Positions 15,275 through 24,849 of a stretch of DNA of 41,619 nucleotides are shown here, in pieces. Source of the DNA: CAZSMC01 sp964607755. Its GTDB lineage: Bacteria; Zhuqueibacterota; Zhuqueibacteria; Residuimicrobiales; Krinioviventaceae. Every line of letters starts with the position of its first letter. The first letter of the stretch is position 1. Where the stretch lies: positions 1 through 41,619 of the forward strand of contig CAZSMC010000038.1 in the NCBI GenBank assembly GCA_964607755.1, read 5' to 3'. The position numbers and the translations under genes are program-made. The notes under the pieces are model-generated. The model had not been told where the DNA came from and searched no databases. It worked only from the letters and a program-made list of their open reading frames with translations.

Positions 15275-16501
15275 TCAATATCCTGTTAAATAGGTGATAA
15301 ATGAAATTGCTGCCTGTTTATCGGCACGGGCGCGTTCGAGTTCGAGCCCGTATTTTAATGCCTTGCGCTCCATGCGCAAGACCTCTTCAAAGCCGGTGCT
15401 ACCGGTGCTGTATTCAGTTTCCAACAGATTCAACGACTGCCTCGCCAGCCGCAACTGGTTGGTGTACAAGTCGATGCGACGGTCCGCGTCCTGATAGTCG
15501 GTCCAGGCGCGTTCCAGCATGGATTCCAGCTCGTTTTCCGCGTCTGTCTGTTCTTCCGCTCTGGCGGTCTGGTGGTAGGTGACCTCATCCAGCATCGCCT
15601 TGTATTTATTGCGGTACAGAGGCAGCCGGATGCCGAGTTTGGGAAAGACAAACGCATCGGTGCCGGGCATATTGTTGTCACCCTCCCCGATGAACGTATA
15701 ATCCAGTCCCAGGGTAAATCCGGGCATGCCGGCTTTTTGTGCCGCAGTTTTGCGGCTGGCCAGGGCGTCCTGCTGCAACCTCAGACGCTTGAGCCGGTGA
15801 TTGTTGATCCGGATAGAATCCTCGATCTCGGCTTTGTTCATCATAAGATCCGTGGTCCACAGTGTATCCGGGGTATGCACTTGGTTTGAATCCTCTGTGT
15901 TCAACAAATTGTTAAACGCGGTTTTCAGAGTCGTGTGTTTGTCCTGCAGCAGCGCCAACCGGTTCTTTAAATCGCCTATTTCCATTTCGATGCGGTATTC
16001 GTCTACTGCTGAGGCGGACCCGGCGGAGACTTTTGCGTGCGCGAGTTTCTGAAAGCTGTCCAGCAGCTTCAGGTTGTCCTGTATGATGGCGGCAGTCCGG
16101 CGGTTGACATACAGATCGTAATAGTTTAATCGTACCTCGTGAAACAGTCTGGATTTGGCGTTCAGAAACGCTTCATATTCCGCCTCGGCCTGACGTACTG
16201 CCGTGTTCTGCCGCGCCCGGAGCGTGCCGAACCAGGGAAACATTTGTGATACTGACACCTTGAGCTGCTGCGGCCCCATCCGCGTTTCCACGGGCTTGAT
16301 AAACCATCCGAACGCCACTGTCGGGTCCGGCAACGCGCCAGCCTGTGGTGCCCGTTGCAGCGCCGCCATATAGCGGTTGAACTGTGCCCGCAAACCCGGA
16401 TTGTTCTCCGCTGCTATTTCCAGATATTGATCCAGATCCTGCTGCGCATTAACCGCAATGGTGAGCAGCAAAAGGAGGATGATTGTGTATATTCTTGTCA
16501 T
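15275..16501 (-). CDS. cusC: TolC-family outer-membrane channel (CusC-like)
   Basis: 408 residues from the ATG at 16501, which directly starts a Sec signal (MTRIYTIILLLLLTIAVNAQ); the longer frame adds 38 polar residues with no ribosome site. The body is the tandem helical outer-membrane efflux protein repeat: DLDQYLEIAAENNPGLRAQF and a second copy from about residue 230. No lipobox is present, unlike E. coli CusC. It forms the outer-membrane exit duct for the RND pump encoded upstream and the adaptor encoded immediately downstream. All are on the minus strand; 172 bp separate it from the pump gene. Confidence 0.9.
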   Translation of the reverse strand: MTRIYTIILLLLLTIAVNAQQDLDQYLEIAAENNPGLRAQFNRYMAALQRAPQAGALPDPTVAFGWFIKPVETRMGPQQLKVSVSQMFPWFGTLRARQNTAVRQAEAEYEAFLNAKSRLFHEVRLNYYDLYVNRRTAAIIQDNLKLLDSFQKLAHAKVSAGSASAVDEYRIEMEIGDLKNRLALLQDKHTTLKTAFNNLLNTEDSNQVHTPDTLWTTDLMMNKAEIEDSIRINNHRLKRLRLQQDALASRKTAAQKAGMPGFTLGLDYTFIGEGDNNMPGTDAFVFPKLGIRLPLYRNKYKAMLDEVTYHQTARAEEQTDAENELESMLERAWTDYQDADRRIDLYTNQLRLARQSLNLLETEYSTGSTGFEEVLRMERKALKYGLELERARADKQAAISFITYLTGY

Positions 16502-16673
16502 TCTGTTTTTTCCGTTTTTTATGTTTTGTTTAATTTCCGACTTTTGACTTTTCCTCCGCCAGGACACAAAAAAGTTAGGTTCCAATCTGGTTTCAAAACA
16601 GAATTTTAAAACCATGTTGGATGACTTTTAGAGCCAGGCTAACAGGTTACCCGTCCCTCTCACTTTTAACTTT

Positions 16674-19600
16674 TCACTCTTTACTAATAACTCTTCTCTC
16701 CTGCCAGGCACTATACAGCACCGGCACAACAAACATGGTCATCACCTGGATAAGCATGCCGCCAAATGACGGAATGGCCATAGGCACCATAATGTCCGAG
16801 CCTTTACCTGTGGATGTCAGAACCGGTATCAGGGCAATGATCGTAGTGGCTGTGGTCATCAATGCCGGACGTATGCGGATTTGTCCGGCTTCCAGAACCG
16901 ATTGCCGCACCTGTTGCACCGTTTCCGGTTTGTTTTTCGCAAAGATCTGCTTCAGGTACGTGCCGATGAGCACGCCATTATCCGTGGCAATGCCAAACAG
17001 GGCGATGAATCCCACCCAGACTGCTACACTCAGATTAATGGTATGCATCTGAAACAGATTGCGCATGCCAACTCCGGCAATGGAGAAATCCATAAACCAG
17101 GATTGTCCGTACAGCCACAGCATAACGAATCCACCGGCAAACGCCACCAGCACGCCGCTGAATATCATCGACGTGATGGGCACGGACCGGAACTGAAAGT
17201 AGAGAATCAAAAAGATCACTATCAGCGAAATCGGCACTACAATCATCAGCCGTTTTGTGGCACGTACCTGATTCTGATAATTTCCGGCAAAGCGATAGTT
17301 GACGCCAGCCGGCAGTTCGAATTCACCGGACTCTATTTTATCGTCAAGATACGCCCTGGCGTTTTCCACAACATCCACCTCGGCTATACCGTCCTGTTTA
17401 TCGAATATAACATAACCGGTCAGGAAGGTGTCTTCACTGCGAATCATCTGTGGTCCTCGCACATAGGTGATCTCAGCCAGTTCGCCCAGCGGCACTTGCA
17501 CACCTGCCGGTGTGGGAATAAGGATATTTTCCAATGCTCCGGGACTGTCGCGGAACTCACGCGCGTAACGGGCGCGCACAGGAAAGCGTTCCCGGCCCTC
17601 AACCGTGGTCGTCAGGGGCATGCCGCCGACTGCAGTGCTGATGTGCCTCTGCATGTCCTGAATGGTCAGACCGTAGCGGCCAATAGCAGCCCGGTCAATG
17701 TCGATTTGCAAATAAGGCTTGCCAACCACCCGGTCGGCAAACACAGACGACGGTTTCACGCCAGGTACATTTTTCAAATATTTTTCCAGTTTAAACCCGG
17801 TTTGTTCAATAGATTCGAGATCAGGTCCGAACACTTTGACGCCCAGGGGCGCGCGCATGCCGGTCTGCAGCATTACCAGACGCGTCTGGATGGGTTGCAG
17901 TTTGGGCGCGGATGTGAGTCCCGGAATCTGCGACGCGCTTACAATCTCGTCCCAAATATCGTCCGGTGTGCGGATATGATCGCGCCACTGCCGGAAATAG
18001 TCGCCGCGGTCATCCGGGATCAAGTTCTCCCGGTCGATGACCCGGAACTCTCCGGTGTTCGGATCATAAGTGCCGCCGTCCTTGAGAACAAAAGCACCGT
18101 CTCTGACCTTGAAGCGCATGCGCCTGCCGTTTTCGTCCAGAATATATTCGGATTTGTAATTGATCACATTCTCATACATGGATGTGGGCGCGGGGTCCAG
18201 CGCCGAGTTAACCCGGCCCCATTTGCCGACAACTTGATCGACCTCGGGGATGGCGTTGACTTTTTTGTCCAGCAGGCGGATGACCTCCAGATTTTCCTGA
18301 ATACCGGAATGCGGCATAGTCGTCGGCATCAGCAGAAACGATCCCTCGTCCAGAGCGGGCATGAACTCTTTGCCCACGCCGGGAAAGGTCTTTGATATCG
18401 AGGTCCATACCCGGGTGGCGCGTAAATTATATCCGGTTTTCTCGAACAGATTCGGGATAAAGGCAAAGGTTTTATCAAATCCCTGCCAGATGACAATACC
18501 CAGCAGCACCACCGCAATGGGGATGCTGAGAAAGGCGCGTTTGTGAGCCAGACACCATTGCAGGATGGCCCGGTAATAATGCTCCACGGTTATGAGCACA
18601 CCCAAAACCGCGGCAACAAGCCCGACCACAAACAGCAGATTCACGAACAGGCTGTTCTGCGCGCCCAGGGGCATCCATTCGCGGGTCAGAAAGTTAATCA
18701 CCACCAGCAGAGTCAGGCCGATATTGATCGAGTTTACATAATGCCGTTTGTCTTTTGGCCACCGGGATTCCATCAGATTGTTCACTCCCAGCAGGATGAG
18801 CACCAGGGCGAACCATGCCTGAAAGACAGCTATGAACAACACACCAATGGCAATCAGAGCGTAACTGAATCCGCGTTTGATTCGCTGTTTGTCAAACCGG
18901 ATGGAAAACAGCACATTAGCCAGGGTCGGGATAATGATCAAACCGATAATTAGTGCCGAGATCATGGCAAAGGTTTTGGTGAAAGCCAGGGGCTTAAACA
19001 GCTTGCCTTCGGCGGCTTGCATGGCAAACACCGGCAAAAAACTGACCACAGTGGTGAACAGGGCAGTGATCACCGCGGATGCCACCTCAATAGTGGCGTC
19101 ATAGATTACAGCCAGCAGTCTGGCGCCGCCTGCACCTTGATTTTCGGGTTTGTCCAGGTGCCGGACAATATTCTCAGTGAACACCACGCCCACATCCACC
19201 ATCACGCCGATGGCAATGGCAATGCCGGACAGGGCAACGATATTTGCATCCACGCCGAACTGGTGCATGATGATGAACGTCATCAGCACGCCGATAGGCA
19301 GCAGACTGGAGATCATGAGCGAGGCGCGCAGATTCAGCACCAGCACAATGACCACAATGATACTGATAATCACCTCTTCGGTGAGCGCTGATTCCAGGGT
19401 ACCCAGAGTCTCTTTGATCAGTCCGGTGCGGTCGTAAAACGGCACAATGGTCACCTGCGAGCGGGTGCCGTCCTTGAGGGTTTTGCCCGGAAGTCCGGGG
19501 GAGATCTCTTTGATTTTGTCCTTGACGTTATTGATCACCTGCAGGGGATTGGCGCCATAGCGGGCTACGACTACACCGCCGACCGCTTCGGCGCCGCCTT

Positions 19601-20483
19601 TGTCGAGTCCGCCTCGCCTTGTGGCTGGACCGAAATTCACTTGCGCTATATCACGGATACGGATGGGGACATTGTCGCGCACCGCCACCACGCTTTGTTC
19701 CAGGTCATCACGGTTTTTGATATAGCCCAGCGCTCGCACCAGATACTCGGCACGATTGAACTCGAGTGTGCGCGCGCCGATATCCAGATTGCTATTTTTC
19801 ACCGCGTTCATGATCTGTGCCACGTCCACACCATGAGCGCGCATTGCCGCAGGATTAATGTCCACCTGATATTCTTTGACAAATCCGCCAATAGACGCGA
19901 CTTCGGATACACCTTCTGCCGAGGTCAGGGCATAACGCACGTAATAGTCCTGAATTGTGCGCAGTTCATGCGCATCCCAGCCGCCGGCAGGATCGCCGTT
20001 TTTGTCGCGGCCTTCCAAAGTATACCAGTATATTTGCCCCAACGCCGTAGCATCCGGCCCCAGAGCGGGATTGACGCCCTCGGGCAGGGTCCCGGCCGGC
20101 AGGGAATTGAGTTTTTCCAGGATGCGGGTGCGGCTCCAGTAAAATTCGATATCTTCTTCGAATATGATATAAATACTGGACAAGCCGAATATGGAATTAC
20201 TGCGGATTGTCTTGACGCCAGGGATGCCTAAAAGCGCCGTTGTCAGGGGATAGGAAATCTGATCCTCAATATCCTGCGGCGAGCGTCCGGGCCATTCAGT
20301 GTATACAATCTGCTGATTCTCGCCGATATCCGGGATGGCGTCCACTGGCACCGGATCGCGCGGGAAATAATCCATATCCCAGTTGAATGGCGCGGTTGCA
20401 ACGCCCCAGGCTATCAGAATAATCAGCACCAGAAAGGTGACAAGTTTGTTTTCCAGAAAAAATCGGATGAGTTTTGATAACAT
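16674..20483 (-). CDS. cusA: Heavy-metal efflux RND pump (CusA-like)
   Basis: 1269 residues, the proton-driven inner-membrane pump for metal ions, probably Cu(I)/Ag(I). The N-terminus (RFFLENKLVTFLVLIILIAWG) leads into PDIGENQQIVYTEWPGRSPQDIEDQISYPL, a hallmark of HME-RND pumps. The TM4 relay motif is GVMVDVGVVFTEN, with Asp and Glu conserved. The segment RLVMLQTGMRAPLGVKVFG aligns with the part of CusA holding a copper-binding methionine. The protein is about 220 residues longer than E. coli CusA. Much of the excess is a block at about 540-690 with several extra hydrophobic helices before GKEFMPALDEGSFLLMP. The start is preceded by AAAGAG. Confidence 0.94.
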   Translation of the reverse strand: MLSKLIRFFLENKLVTFLVLIILIAWGVATAPFNWDMDYFPRDPVPVDAIPDIGENQQIVYTEWPGRSPQDIEDQISYPLTTALLGIPGVKTIRSNSIFGLSSIYIIFEEDIEFYWSRTRILEKLNSLPAGTLPEGVNPALGPDATALGQIYWYTLEGRDKNGDPAGGWDAHELRTIQDYYVRYALTSAEGVSEVASIGGFVKEYQVDINPAAMRAHGVDVAQIMNAVKNSNLDIGARTLEFNRAEYLVRALGYIKNRDDLEQSVVAVRDNVPIRIRDIAQVNFGPATRRGGLDKGGAEAVGGVVVARYGANPLQVINNVKDKIKEISPGLPGKTLKDGTRSQVTIVPFYDRTGLIKETLGTLESALTEEVIISIIVVIVLVLNLRASLMISSLLPIGVLMTFIIMHQFGVDANIVALSGIAIAIGVMVDVGVVFTENIVRHLDKPENQGAGGARLLAVIYDATIEVASAVITALFTTVVSFLPVFAMQAAEGKLFKPLAFTKTFAMISALIIGLIIIPTLANVLFSIRFDKQRIKRGFSYALIAIGVLFIAVFQAWFALVLILLGVNNLMESRWPKDKRHYVNSINIGLTLLVVINFLTREWMPLGAQNSLFVNLLFVVGLVAAVLGVLITVEHYYRAILQWCLAHKRAFLSIPIAVVLLGIVIWQGFDKTFAFIPNLFEKTGYNLRATRVWTSISKTFPGVGKEFMPALDEGSFLLMPTTMPHSGIQENLEVIRLLDKKVNAIPEVDQVVGKWGRVNSALDPAPTSMYENVINYKSEYILDENGRRMRFKVRDGAFVLKDGGTYDPNTGEFRVIDRENLIPDDRGDYFRQWRDHIRTPDDIWDEIVSASQIPGLTSAPKLQPIQTRLVMLQTGMRAPLGVKVFGPDLESIEQTGFKLEKYLKNVPGVKPSSVFADRVVGKPYLQIDIDRAAIGRYGLTIQDMQRHISTAVGGMPLTTTVEGRERFPVRARYAREFRDSPGALENILIPTPAGVQVPLGELAEITYVRGPQMIRSEDTFLTGYVIFDKQDGIAEVDVVENARAYLDDKIESGEFELPAGVNYRFAGNYQNQVRATKRLMIVVPISLIVIFLILYFQFRSVPITSMIFSGVLVAFAGGFVMLWLYGQSWFMDFSIAGVGMRNLFQMHTINLSVAVWVGFIALFGIATDNGVLIGTYLKQIFAKNKPETVQQVRQSVLEAGQIRIRPALMTTATTIIALIPVLTSTGKGSDIMVPMAIPSFGGMLIQVMTMFVVPVLYSAWQERRVISKE

Positions 20484-20694
20484 AACGGCTCTTTAGTTTA
20501 GTGTATATATCTATAAATTATCTTGTCTCTGCACCGGAAATTAAACCACAGGCTTTTCAAAAAGCGCAAGGACTATGGGAAACATCAAATCATATTTTTA
20601 CATTATATTCATTTTCATAACAATTTTTTCTCTATGTTTCTGCGTGCTCAAAATATAAATTTTAATTTTCCTGTGTTCACCAACTCGACGGTTT

Positions 20695-20991
20695 TCAGTT
20701 CCTTGAGCTGCGGTATAACCTGCGCAGAATCCAGGCGCTTACGCCAGCAAGCAGCAAGCTGCTCCACCATAAAAAAGCATACGTATTCATATAGCGCTGC
20801 AGCAAAAGACGGCTGCGCATGTGCGGTTGTCCAAACCTGGATGGCGGCGCATCGAATGCAGCCATCTTTCCGCCCAAAAGGTGGTGATCCGCGATACACG
20901 TTGACCGCCGGTCAATTGGTACAGGAAAGAACACGATGCTGCCGATTAATCCAACTACAAATAAAACTGTGAACATTGCTTTGACTAACAT
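20695..20991 (-). CDS. Small two-helix membrane protein heading the Cus operon
   Basis: 98 residues, not recognised as a named family. Two transmembrane helices are clear: about 5-24 (AMFTVLFVVGLIGSIVFFPV) and about 70-90 (TYAFLWWSSLLLAGVSAWIL). They are joined by a roughly 45-residue loop with possible metal ligands (CIADHHLLGGKM, then HM). The start has an excellent ribosome site (GAGAGGAAG just before the ATG), the best evidence that it is real. It precedes the pump gene in the same direction by 211 bp. Position and the Cys-His-His motif suggest an accessory to metal efflux; this is inference. An antisense plus-strand frame covers it but lacks such support. Confidence 0.6.
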   Translation of the reverse strand: MLVKAMFTVLFVVGLIGSIVFFPVPIDRRSTCIADHHLLGGKMAAFDAPPSRFGQPHMRSRLLLQRYMNTYAFLWWSSLLLAGVSAWILRRLYRSSRN

Positions 20992-21469
20992 TCTTCCTCT
21001 CGTTAATTTTGATTTGTTGCTAACAAATCTCGTACCAAAAATATAATTGATATTAAATGGTACTTTTATCCAATAAAAACAATATATTATAAGGAAAGGA
21101 AAGGGTTGGAGTCTAGCAAGTTTTTTGCAGAATTGTAGAATATTCCAAGTCAGTGCTGATTATTCTACTTTTGACTTTTGTTGATTTGGTTCATTTGGGA
21201 GAGGTTTTCATTCTGTAAGTTGGTTCATTTGGGAGAGGTTTTCATTCTGCAAGAATGATTGAACAGGAAAAAATAACCCTTATTTTTGGAATGTGGCTTT
21301 GAAAACCTATTCTGTCGCGACTGTTATAGAAGAAACGCACCTTGTGCCCGAAACCGCCGATTCACTCCCCTTTTTTCCTATGACAAAATTTTAATGATTT
21401 GTCAATAAATATAAATGGCTCGCTGCGTTGCCGCGTTTTGGTCCTCTCGCCGGCTTTTATGTTTTCTGC
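20992..21469. other. Intergenic stretch between the Cus operon and the symporter gene
   Basis: It should carry the promoter of the minus-strand Cus operon and the 3' end of the minus-strand symporter transcript. It contains a 34-bp tandem duplication (21186-21253) and a 7-bp inverted repeat TGACAAA/TTTGTCA (21381-21404) without a T-run. No coding region was seen. Confidence 0.45.
21186..21253 (+). repeat. 34-bp tandem duplication
   Basis: Two adjacent copies (21186-21219 and 21220-21253), beginning TTGGTTCATTTGGGAGAGG, differ at a single base near the end (TGTAAG versus TGCAAG). They lie about 195-260 bp upstream of the first Cus-operon gene, within reach of its promoter. Confidence 0.9.
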
Positions 21470-22984
21470 TCATTCGCCTTTGACTTCTTCCATAGCTTTT
21501 GCCAGCGATGTATCTTTGGTATAAAAGCGGCCCCATTTGCTCTCGGGATCAGGCCGAGTAGCCAGCGAAACGAGGATGAGCGTAAGAATAGATACCGTGG
21601 CAGCCGGTAAAATGATGTATTGCTCATTGAGCAACTGGGTGCCGTAAAGGCTTGAGAGAACAGAATTGGCGATAGTGATAAGCAAGGTGACGCTCATGCC
21701 AGCAGCGATCGATGCCACGCCGCCGTTCACGGTTACACGTTTCCACAGAAAAGCTGCCAGCAGTGCCGGTGTGAGCCCTGCCCCGACCATAGTGTAAGCG
21801 GTCAGAGCCATGGCCAGTATGGTCTTGAACTGGGTCAGAATAAGATAAGCCAGCACTCCCAAAGAGATTACCATAATCCGTTGAAAGACGACAATTTTTT
21901 TTGGATCAGCCTTTTTGTTGATAAATCGCTGGTAAACATCGCGGGTCAGGTTAGTGGAAGGCGTCAAAAGAAAGCTGTTGCCAGTGGAAGTAATGATAGC
22001 GACCGATGCTGCCAGCAACAACAGTCCGCCCCAAACAGGCAGCCCGACTTCTGTGCTGTAGCGGGCGGTATGCAGAATGATACGTTCGGCATGGTCAGCA
22101 GAAAGATAAAGATCGGTGGAGCTCAAGCGTTCCATCACGTTAAAATGGCTAAAGGCAAAAATAGCCAGAGAAGCCAGGGCTGTTTCCACGACAATGGTGC
22201 CCGATACCCAAAAAAGCACTGCTTTTTTGGCAGATTTTTCATTTTTTGCCGAGAAAAATTTTTGGTACATATTGGATTCTCCCAGCAGGAGAAAAAATGT
22301 GGGCAAGAAAATGCCCATAGCCCAAAAGAAATTTTTTTCTCCAAACACCTTGAAATGGGATGGATCGAGGGTGGTGGTCAGGTGTTCGGCGCCGCCGATA
22401 TGGACGAACACCAGCGGGGCGGCAATTAGCATGGCTGCAGTAATCACTGCCCCGTTGATAATATCAACGCTGACAATAGACAGCATGCCGGCAAAAGCTG
22501 TAAAGGTGATAATAAAAGCCGCGGTAAGCAGCACGCCCTGCCACTCGGGGATTCCAGCCACTAAATCAAGAACGAATCCGCCTGCCCGGAATTGGTAGCC
22601 GACAATGGTAGTATAGGCGATGACAATGACAATAGTGCCCAGGATGCGAGCCCACTTGTTGTAGCGCAGCTCCAGTATGTCAGGCACGGTATATTCGGCA
22701 ATGCGCCGCACGCGGGCTGCCAGAAAAAAGATGATAACGATGCCAAGCCAGGCACCAGCAGCCATCCACAGTTCAGAAAAACCTACTCGCGCTGCCAGAC
22801 CGGCTCCTGCCAGCAGACTGCCAGAGCCCATCCAGGTGCACAAAAGAGTGCCCACCAGACGAACAGTAGACACCGACCGTCCGGCTACCATAAAGTCTTC
22901 CTGGTTTTTCACTCTAAAACTCTTGTAAATGGAAATGCTCATCAGTAAAATCAGGTAACCAACAACAACCCACAGGAAAATCAT
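21470..22984 (-). CDS. Sodium:solute symporter (SSS) family transporter
   Basis: 504 residues with about 13 transmembrane helices, the usual SSS length. The family pattern is clear: a first helix, then KNQEDFMVAGRSVSTVRLVGTLLCTWMGSGSLLAGAG (helix 2, sodium-site region), ARVRRIAEYTVPDILELRY, and GNSFLLTPSTNLTRDVYQRF in the helix 8-9 region. It uses the sodium gradient to import a small solute; relatives carry sugars, proline, pantothenate or nucleosides, and the sequence does not decide. It stands alone between the Cus operon and a tRNA. The start has AAGG upstream. The C-terminus is short and charged, with no extra domain. Confidence 0.9.
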   Translation of the reverse strand: MIFLWVVVGYLILLMSISIYKSFRVKNQEDFMVAGRSVSTVRLVGTLLCTWMGSGSLLAGAGLAARVGFSELWMAAGAWLGIVIIFFLAARVRRIAEYTVPDILELRYNKWARILGTIVIVIAYTTIVGYQFRAGGFVLDLVAGIPEWQGVLLTAAFIITFTAFAGMLSIVSVDIINGAVITAAMLIAAPLVFVHIGGAEHLTTTLDPSHFKVFGEKNFFWAMGIFLPTFFLLLGESNMYQKFFSAKNEKSAKKAVLFWVSGTIVVETALASLAIFAFSHFNVMERLSSTDLYLSADHAERIILHTARYSTEVGLPVWGGLLLLAASVAIITSTGNSFLLTPSTNLTRDVYQRFINKKADPKKIVVFQRIMVISLGVLAYLILTQFKTILAMALTAYTMVGAGLTPALLAAFLWKRVTVNGGVASIAAGMSVTLLITIANSVLSSLYGTQLLNEQYIILPAATVSILTLILVSLATRPDPESKWGRFYTKDTSLAKAMEEVKGE

Positions 22985-23284
22985 AATCAGCCTTTTTTAG
23001 TTTGCCTTTTCATGCTTGTTAAAAAATATGGTTTTAAAAATTCCTGGTATCCGTTGCGTTTTCGAATGATGGTATTGAACTGGCTATTTGCTAAAAGTCG
23101 TTGATTGCATTTTTTTCGGCATTCTTCTGGTCAGCGCGAAAAAATCTGATGCTTATTTCCCCCTGAGTCTGGGGGGCAGTGACGTTAAGGATCAGCTTAT
23201 CGCCGAAAATCTGCCCTCAGAGAAATGTATTATTATGCATTATGCATATATTATACTTTTCATTTTCCCCAAAACAAAAATTAG
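22985..23284. other. Gene-free stretch between the symporter and tRNA-Arg
   Basis: A short GC hairpin (CCCCC at 23159-23163 with GGGGG at 23171-23175) is the only structure seen. A T-rich stretch lies immediately after the tRNA on the minus strand, without a convincing stem. No coding signal. Confidence 0.4.
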
Positions 23285-23358
<74 letters not shown>

Positions 23359-24237
23359 TGATTTTGAATTTTATAGACTTACGACATTAACCTTATCGAA
23401 CTCAGAATCCCGGATGACAAATAGGTGACAATCTGAAAACAATCCTTTTATCAAGTGTATAAATATAGACAATATAGAATAAGAATTCAACATTATTTTT
23501 ACTTCAAGATATGCTAACTTTGACTTTTGCATCTGGCATTAAATCGGTTAAATGCCGGTTTCGCTCCGCCCCACACCATCCAAAGTTTTTGCGGTGCTAA
23601 AATATCTCAAAAAACCGCTTGACTTTTAAGCATCTAATTCATAAAATCTAAAAAATTAAAGGGATAAAGCCTTAAGGGGCTGCATGGATAAAATTTAAAA
23701 GGCATAATAGAGCTATTGGCTTAATAGATTTATTGTGCCTTTTTAACAGTATTGGATTTCATTATTATGATATCTTTTCATCAAACTTACTCATTCTCTA
23801 AATTAGCATTGTATTCTGAGATAAAATGGCTAAATATAGGAAAAATAAAACAAGGACTCCCTGAAAGAAAAATGGCGTTACCATTCAGCATTTCTATTAT
23901 TTGACGGGATTAACAGGATAAATTGGATTAATTATATATCTTGCCGATCCTGTTCATCTTGTCAAAGAATTTGTGGTGAATAGTTACAATCTAAATAAGA
24001 ACTGACCCTTTCGCAGTGCCGAAGTAATGACAAGTTTTATCAGGATATATTTTTGGCGCTGCCCATCCAGCCAAAGCAGCGTACCTTTTGCAGACCGCGT
24101 GGCAGGACTCGCATTCATAGAGTTGTCCACCCAGTTCAGGTGTTATCTGTAGAATTGAAACGGTGCAGCACTCAAGAAATTGATGACTGTTTCAAGTTTT
24201 TGCTTGCAATGAATACCGTTGCATATTATATTGTTTT
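23359..24237. other. Long gene-free stretch between tRNA-Arg and higB
   Basis: AT-rich DNA without a credible gene. It holds a long inverted repeat (23697-23743) and, near 23903-23957, a degenerate palindromic text of the type GATTAACAGGATAAATTGG ... CGATCCTGTTCATCTTG, a common dispersed intergenic sequence in many genomes. A TTG-started frame at 24053-24241 overlaps higB by 4 nt but reads like a shadow. Confidence 0.4.
23697..23743 (+). repeat. Long imperfect stem-loop
   Basis: AAAAGGCATAATA pairs with TATTGTGCCTTTT (13 bp including one G-T wobble), and inside the loop CTATT pairs with AATAG. A T-run ends the structure on both strands, so it could act as a bidirectional terminator, yet no gene lies close by. 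A folded small element or remnant is equally possible. Confidence 0.5.
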
Positions 24238-24519
24238 ATGATCAAAGGCTTTAAGCAGTCTTGGCTCGAAGATTTTTGGAATACAGGAAAGCATAAGCGA
24301 GTTCCGACTCATCTACAAAACAGATTAATCCGAAAATTTGATATGTTGAATTGTGCCAATGGACTACGCGATTTAAGTTCACCGCCGTCAAATCATCTAC
24401 ACCCTCTCCGTGGAGATAGAACAGGACAGTGGGCAATTTCAGTCAGTGGTCCCTGGCGTTTGTGCTTTAGATTTGAGGACGGTGACGTTTTCGATATCGA
24501 GCTGGTTCAATATCACTAA
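24238..24519 (+). CDS. higB: HigB-type mRNA-cleaving toxin
   Basis: 93 residues, the typical length of RelE/ParE-superfamily HigB toxins. The start MIKGFKQSWLEDFWNTG and the block HLHPLRGDRTGQWAISVSGPWRLCFRFEDGDVFDIELVQYH match HigB closely as I know it. It cleaves mRNA on the ribosome when the antitoxin is degraded. The antitoxin gene follows after 24 bp in the toxin-first order typical of higBA. No Shine-Dalgarno is seen before the ATG. Its AT-rich upstream DNA should hold the autoregulated promoter. Such pairs mark accessory DNA and can stabilise it. Confidence 0.92.
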   Translation: MIKGFKQSWLEDFWNTGKHKRVPTHLQNRLIRKFDMLNCANGLRDLSSPPSNHLHPLRGDRTGQWAISVSGPWRLCFRFEDGDVFDIELVQYH

Positions 24520-24543
24520 TGAGACGAAAAGAGAGGTATTTAG

Positions 24544-24849
24544 ATGCTGCCGAAAAACAGACGACCAACCCATCCGGGTGAAATATTGAGATTCGAATTC
24601 CTGGAACCGTTAAACATGACCCAGCAGCAACTCGCAGATGCTATCGGGGTCACCCGAGTGCGAATCAATGAAATCATTCTTGGGAAACGTGCCGTCACGC
24701 CCGATACGGCTTTTCGACTCTCCAAGTTCTTTGATACAACCCCGGAATTCTGGATTGGTCTGCAAAACAACGTGGATATGTGGGACACCTTAAAAGCGCG
24801 TAGGGATGAATACGAACAAATCAGACCAGTAAAAAAAAAGGTGGCTTGA
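24544..24849 (+). CDS. higA: HigA-type antitoxin, XRE DNA-binding protein
   Basis: 101 residues. The N-terminal RPTHPGEILRFEFLEPLNMT is the family hallmark. The helix-turn-helix spans about residues 23-55 (QQLADAIGVTRVRINEIILG), followed by TPDTAFRLSKFFDTTPEFW, also diagnostic. It binds and neutralises the upstream HigB toxin and represses the higBA promoter. The ribosome site GAGAGG lies about 8 nt before the ATG, stronger than that of the toxin, which suits antitoxin excess. The Lys-rich C-terminal end (VKKKVA) is short. Confidence 0.93.
   Translation: MLPKNRRPTHPGEILRFEFLEPLNMTQQQLADAIGVTRVRINEIILGKRAVTPDTAFRLSKFFDTTPEFWIGLQNNVDMWDTLKARRDEYEQIRPVKKKVA

Noticed and set aside
16881..18395. 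504-residue plus-strand open frame opposite the CusA-like gene
   Set aside because: It is the antisense shadow of a strongly supported RND pump gene; His/Arg/Gln-rich content is typical of such shadows.
20523..20972. 149-residue plus-strand frame opposite the small Cus-operon membrane protein
   Set aside because: The minus-strand gene has a far better ribosome site and membrane-helix pattern; the plus frame has neither.
24053..24241. TTG-started 62-residue frame overlapping higB by 4 nt
   Set aside because: Composition (Arg/Cys-rich, no hydrophobic core) looks like a non-coding frame, there is no ribosome site and no family resemblance; the ATGA overlap is probably chance.
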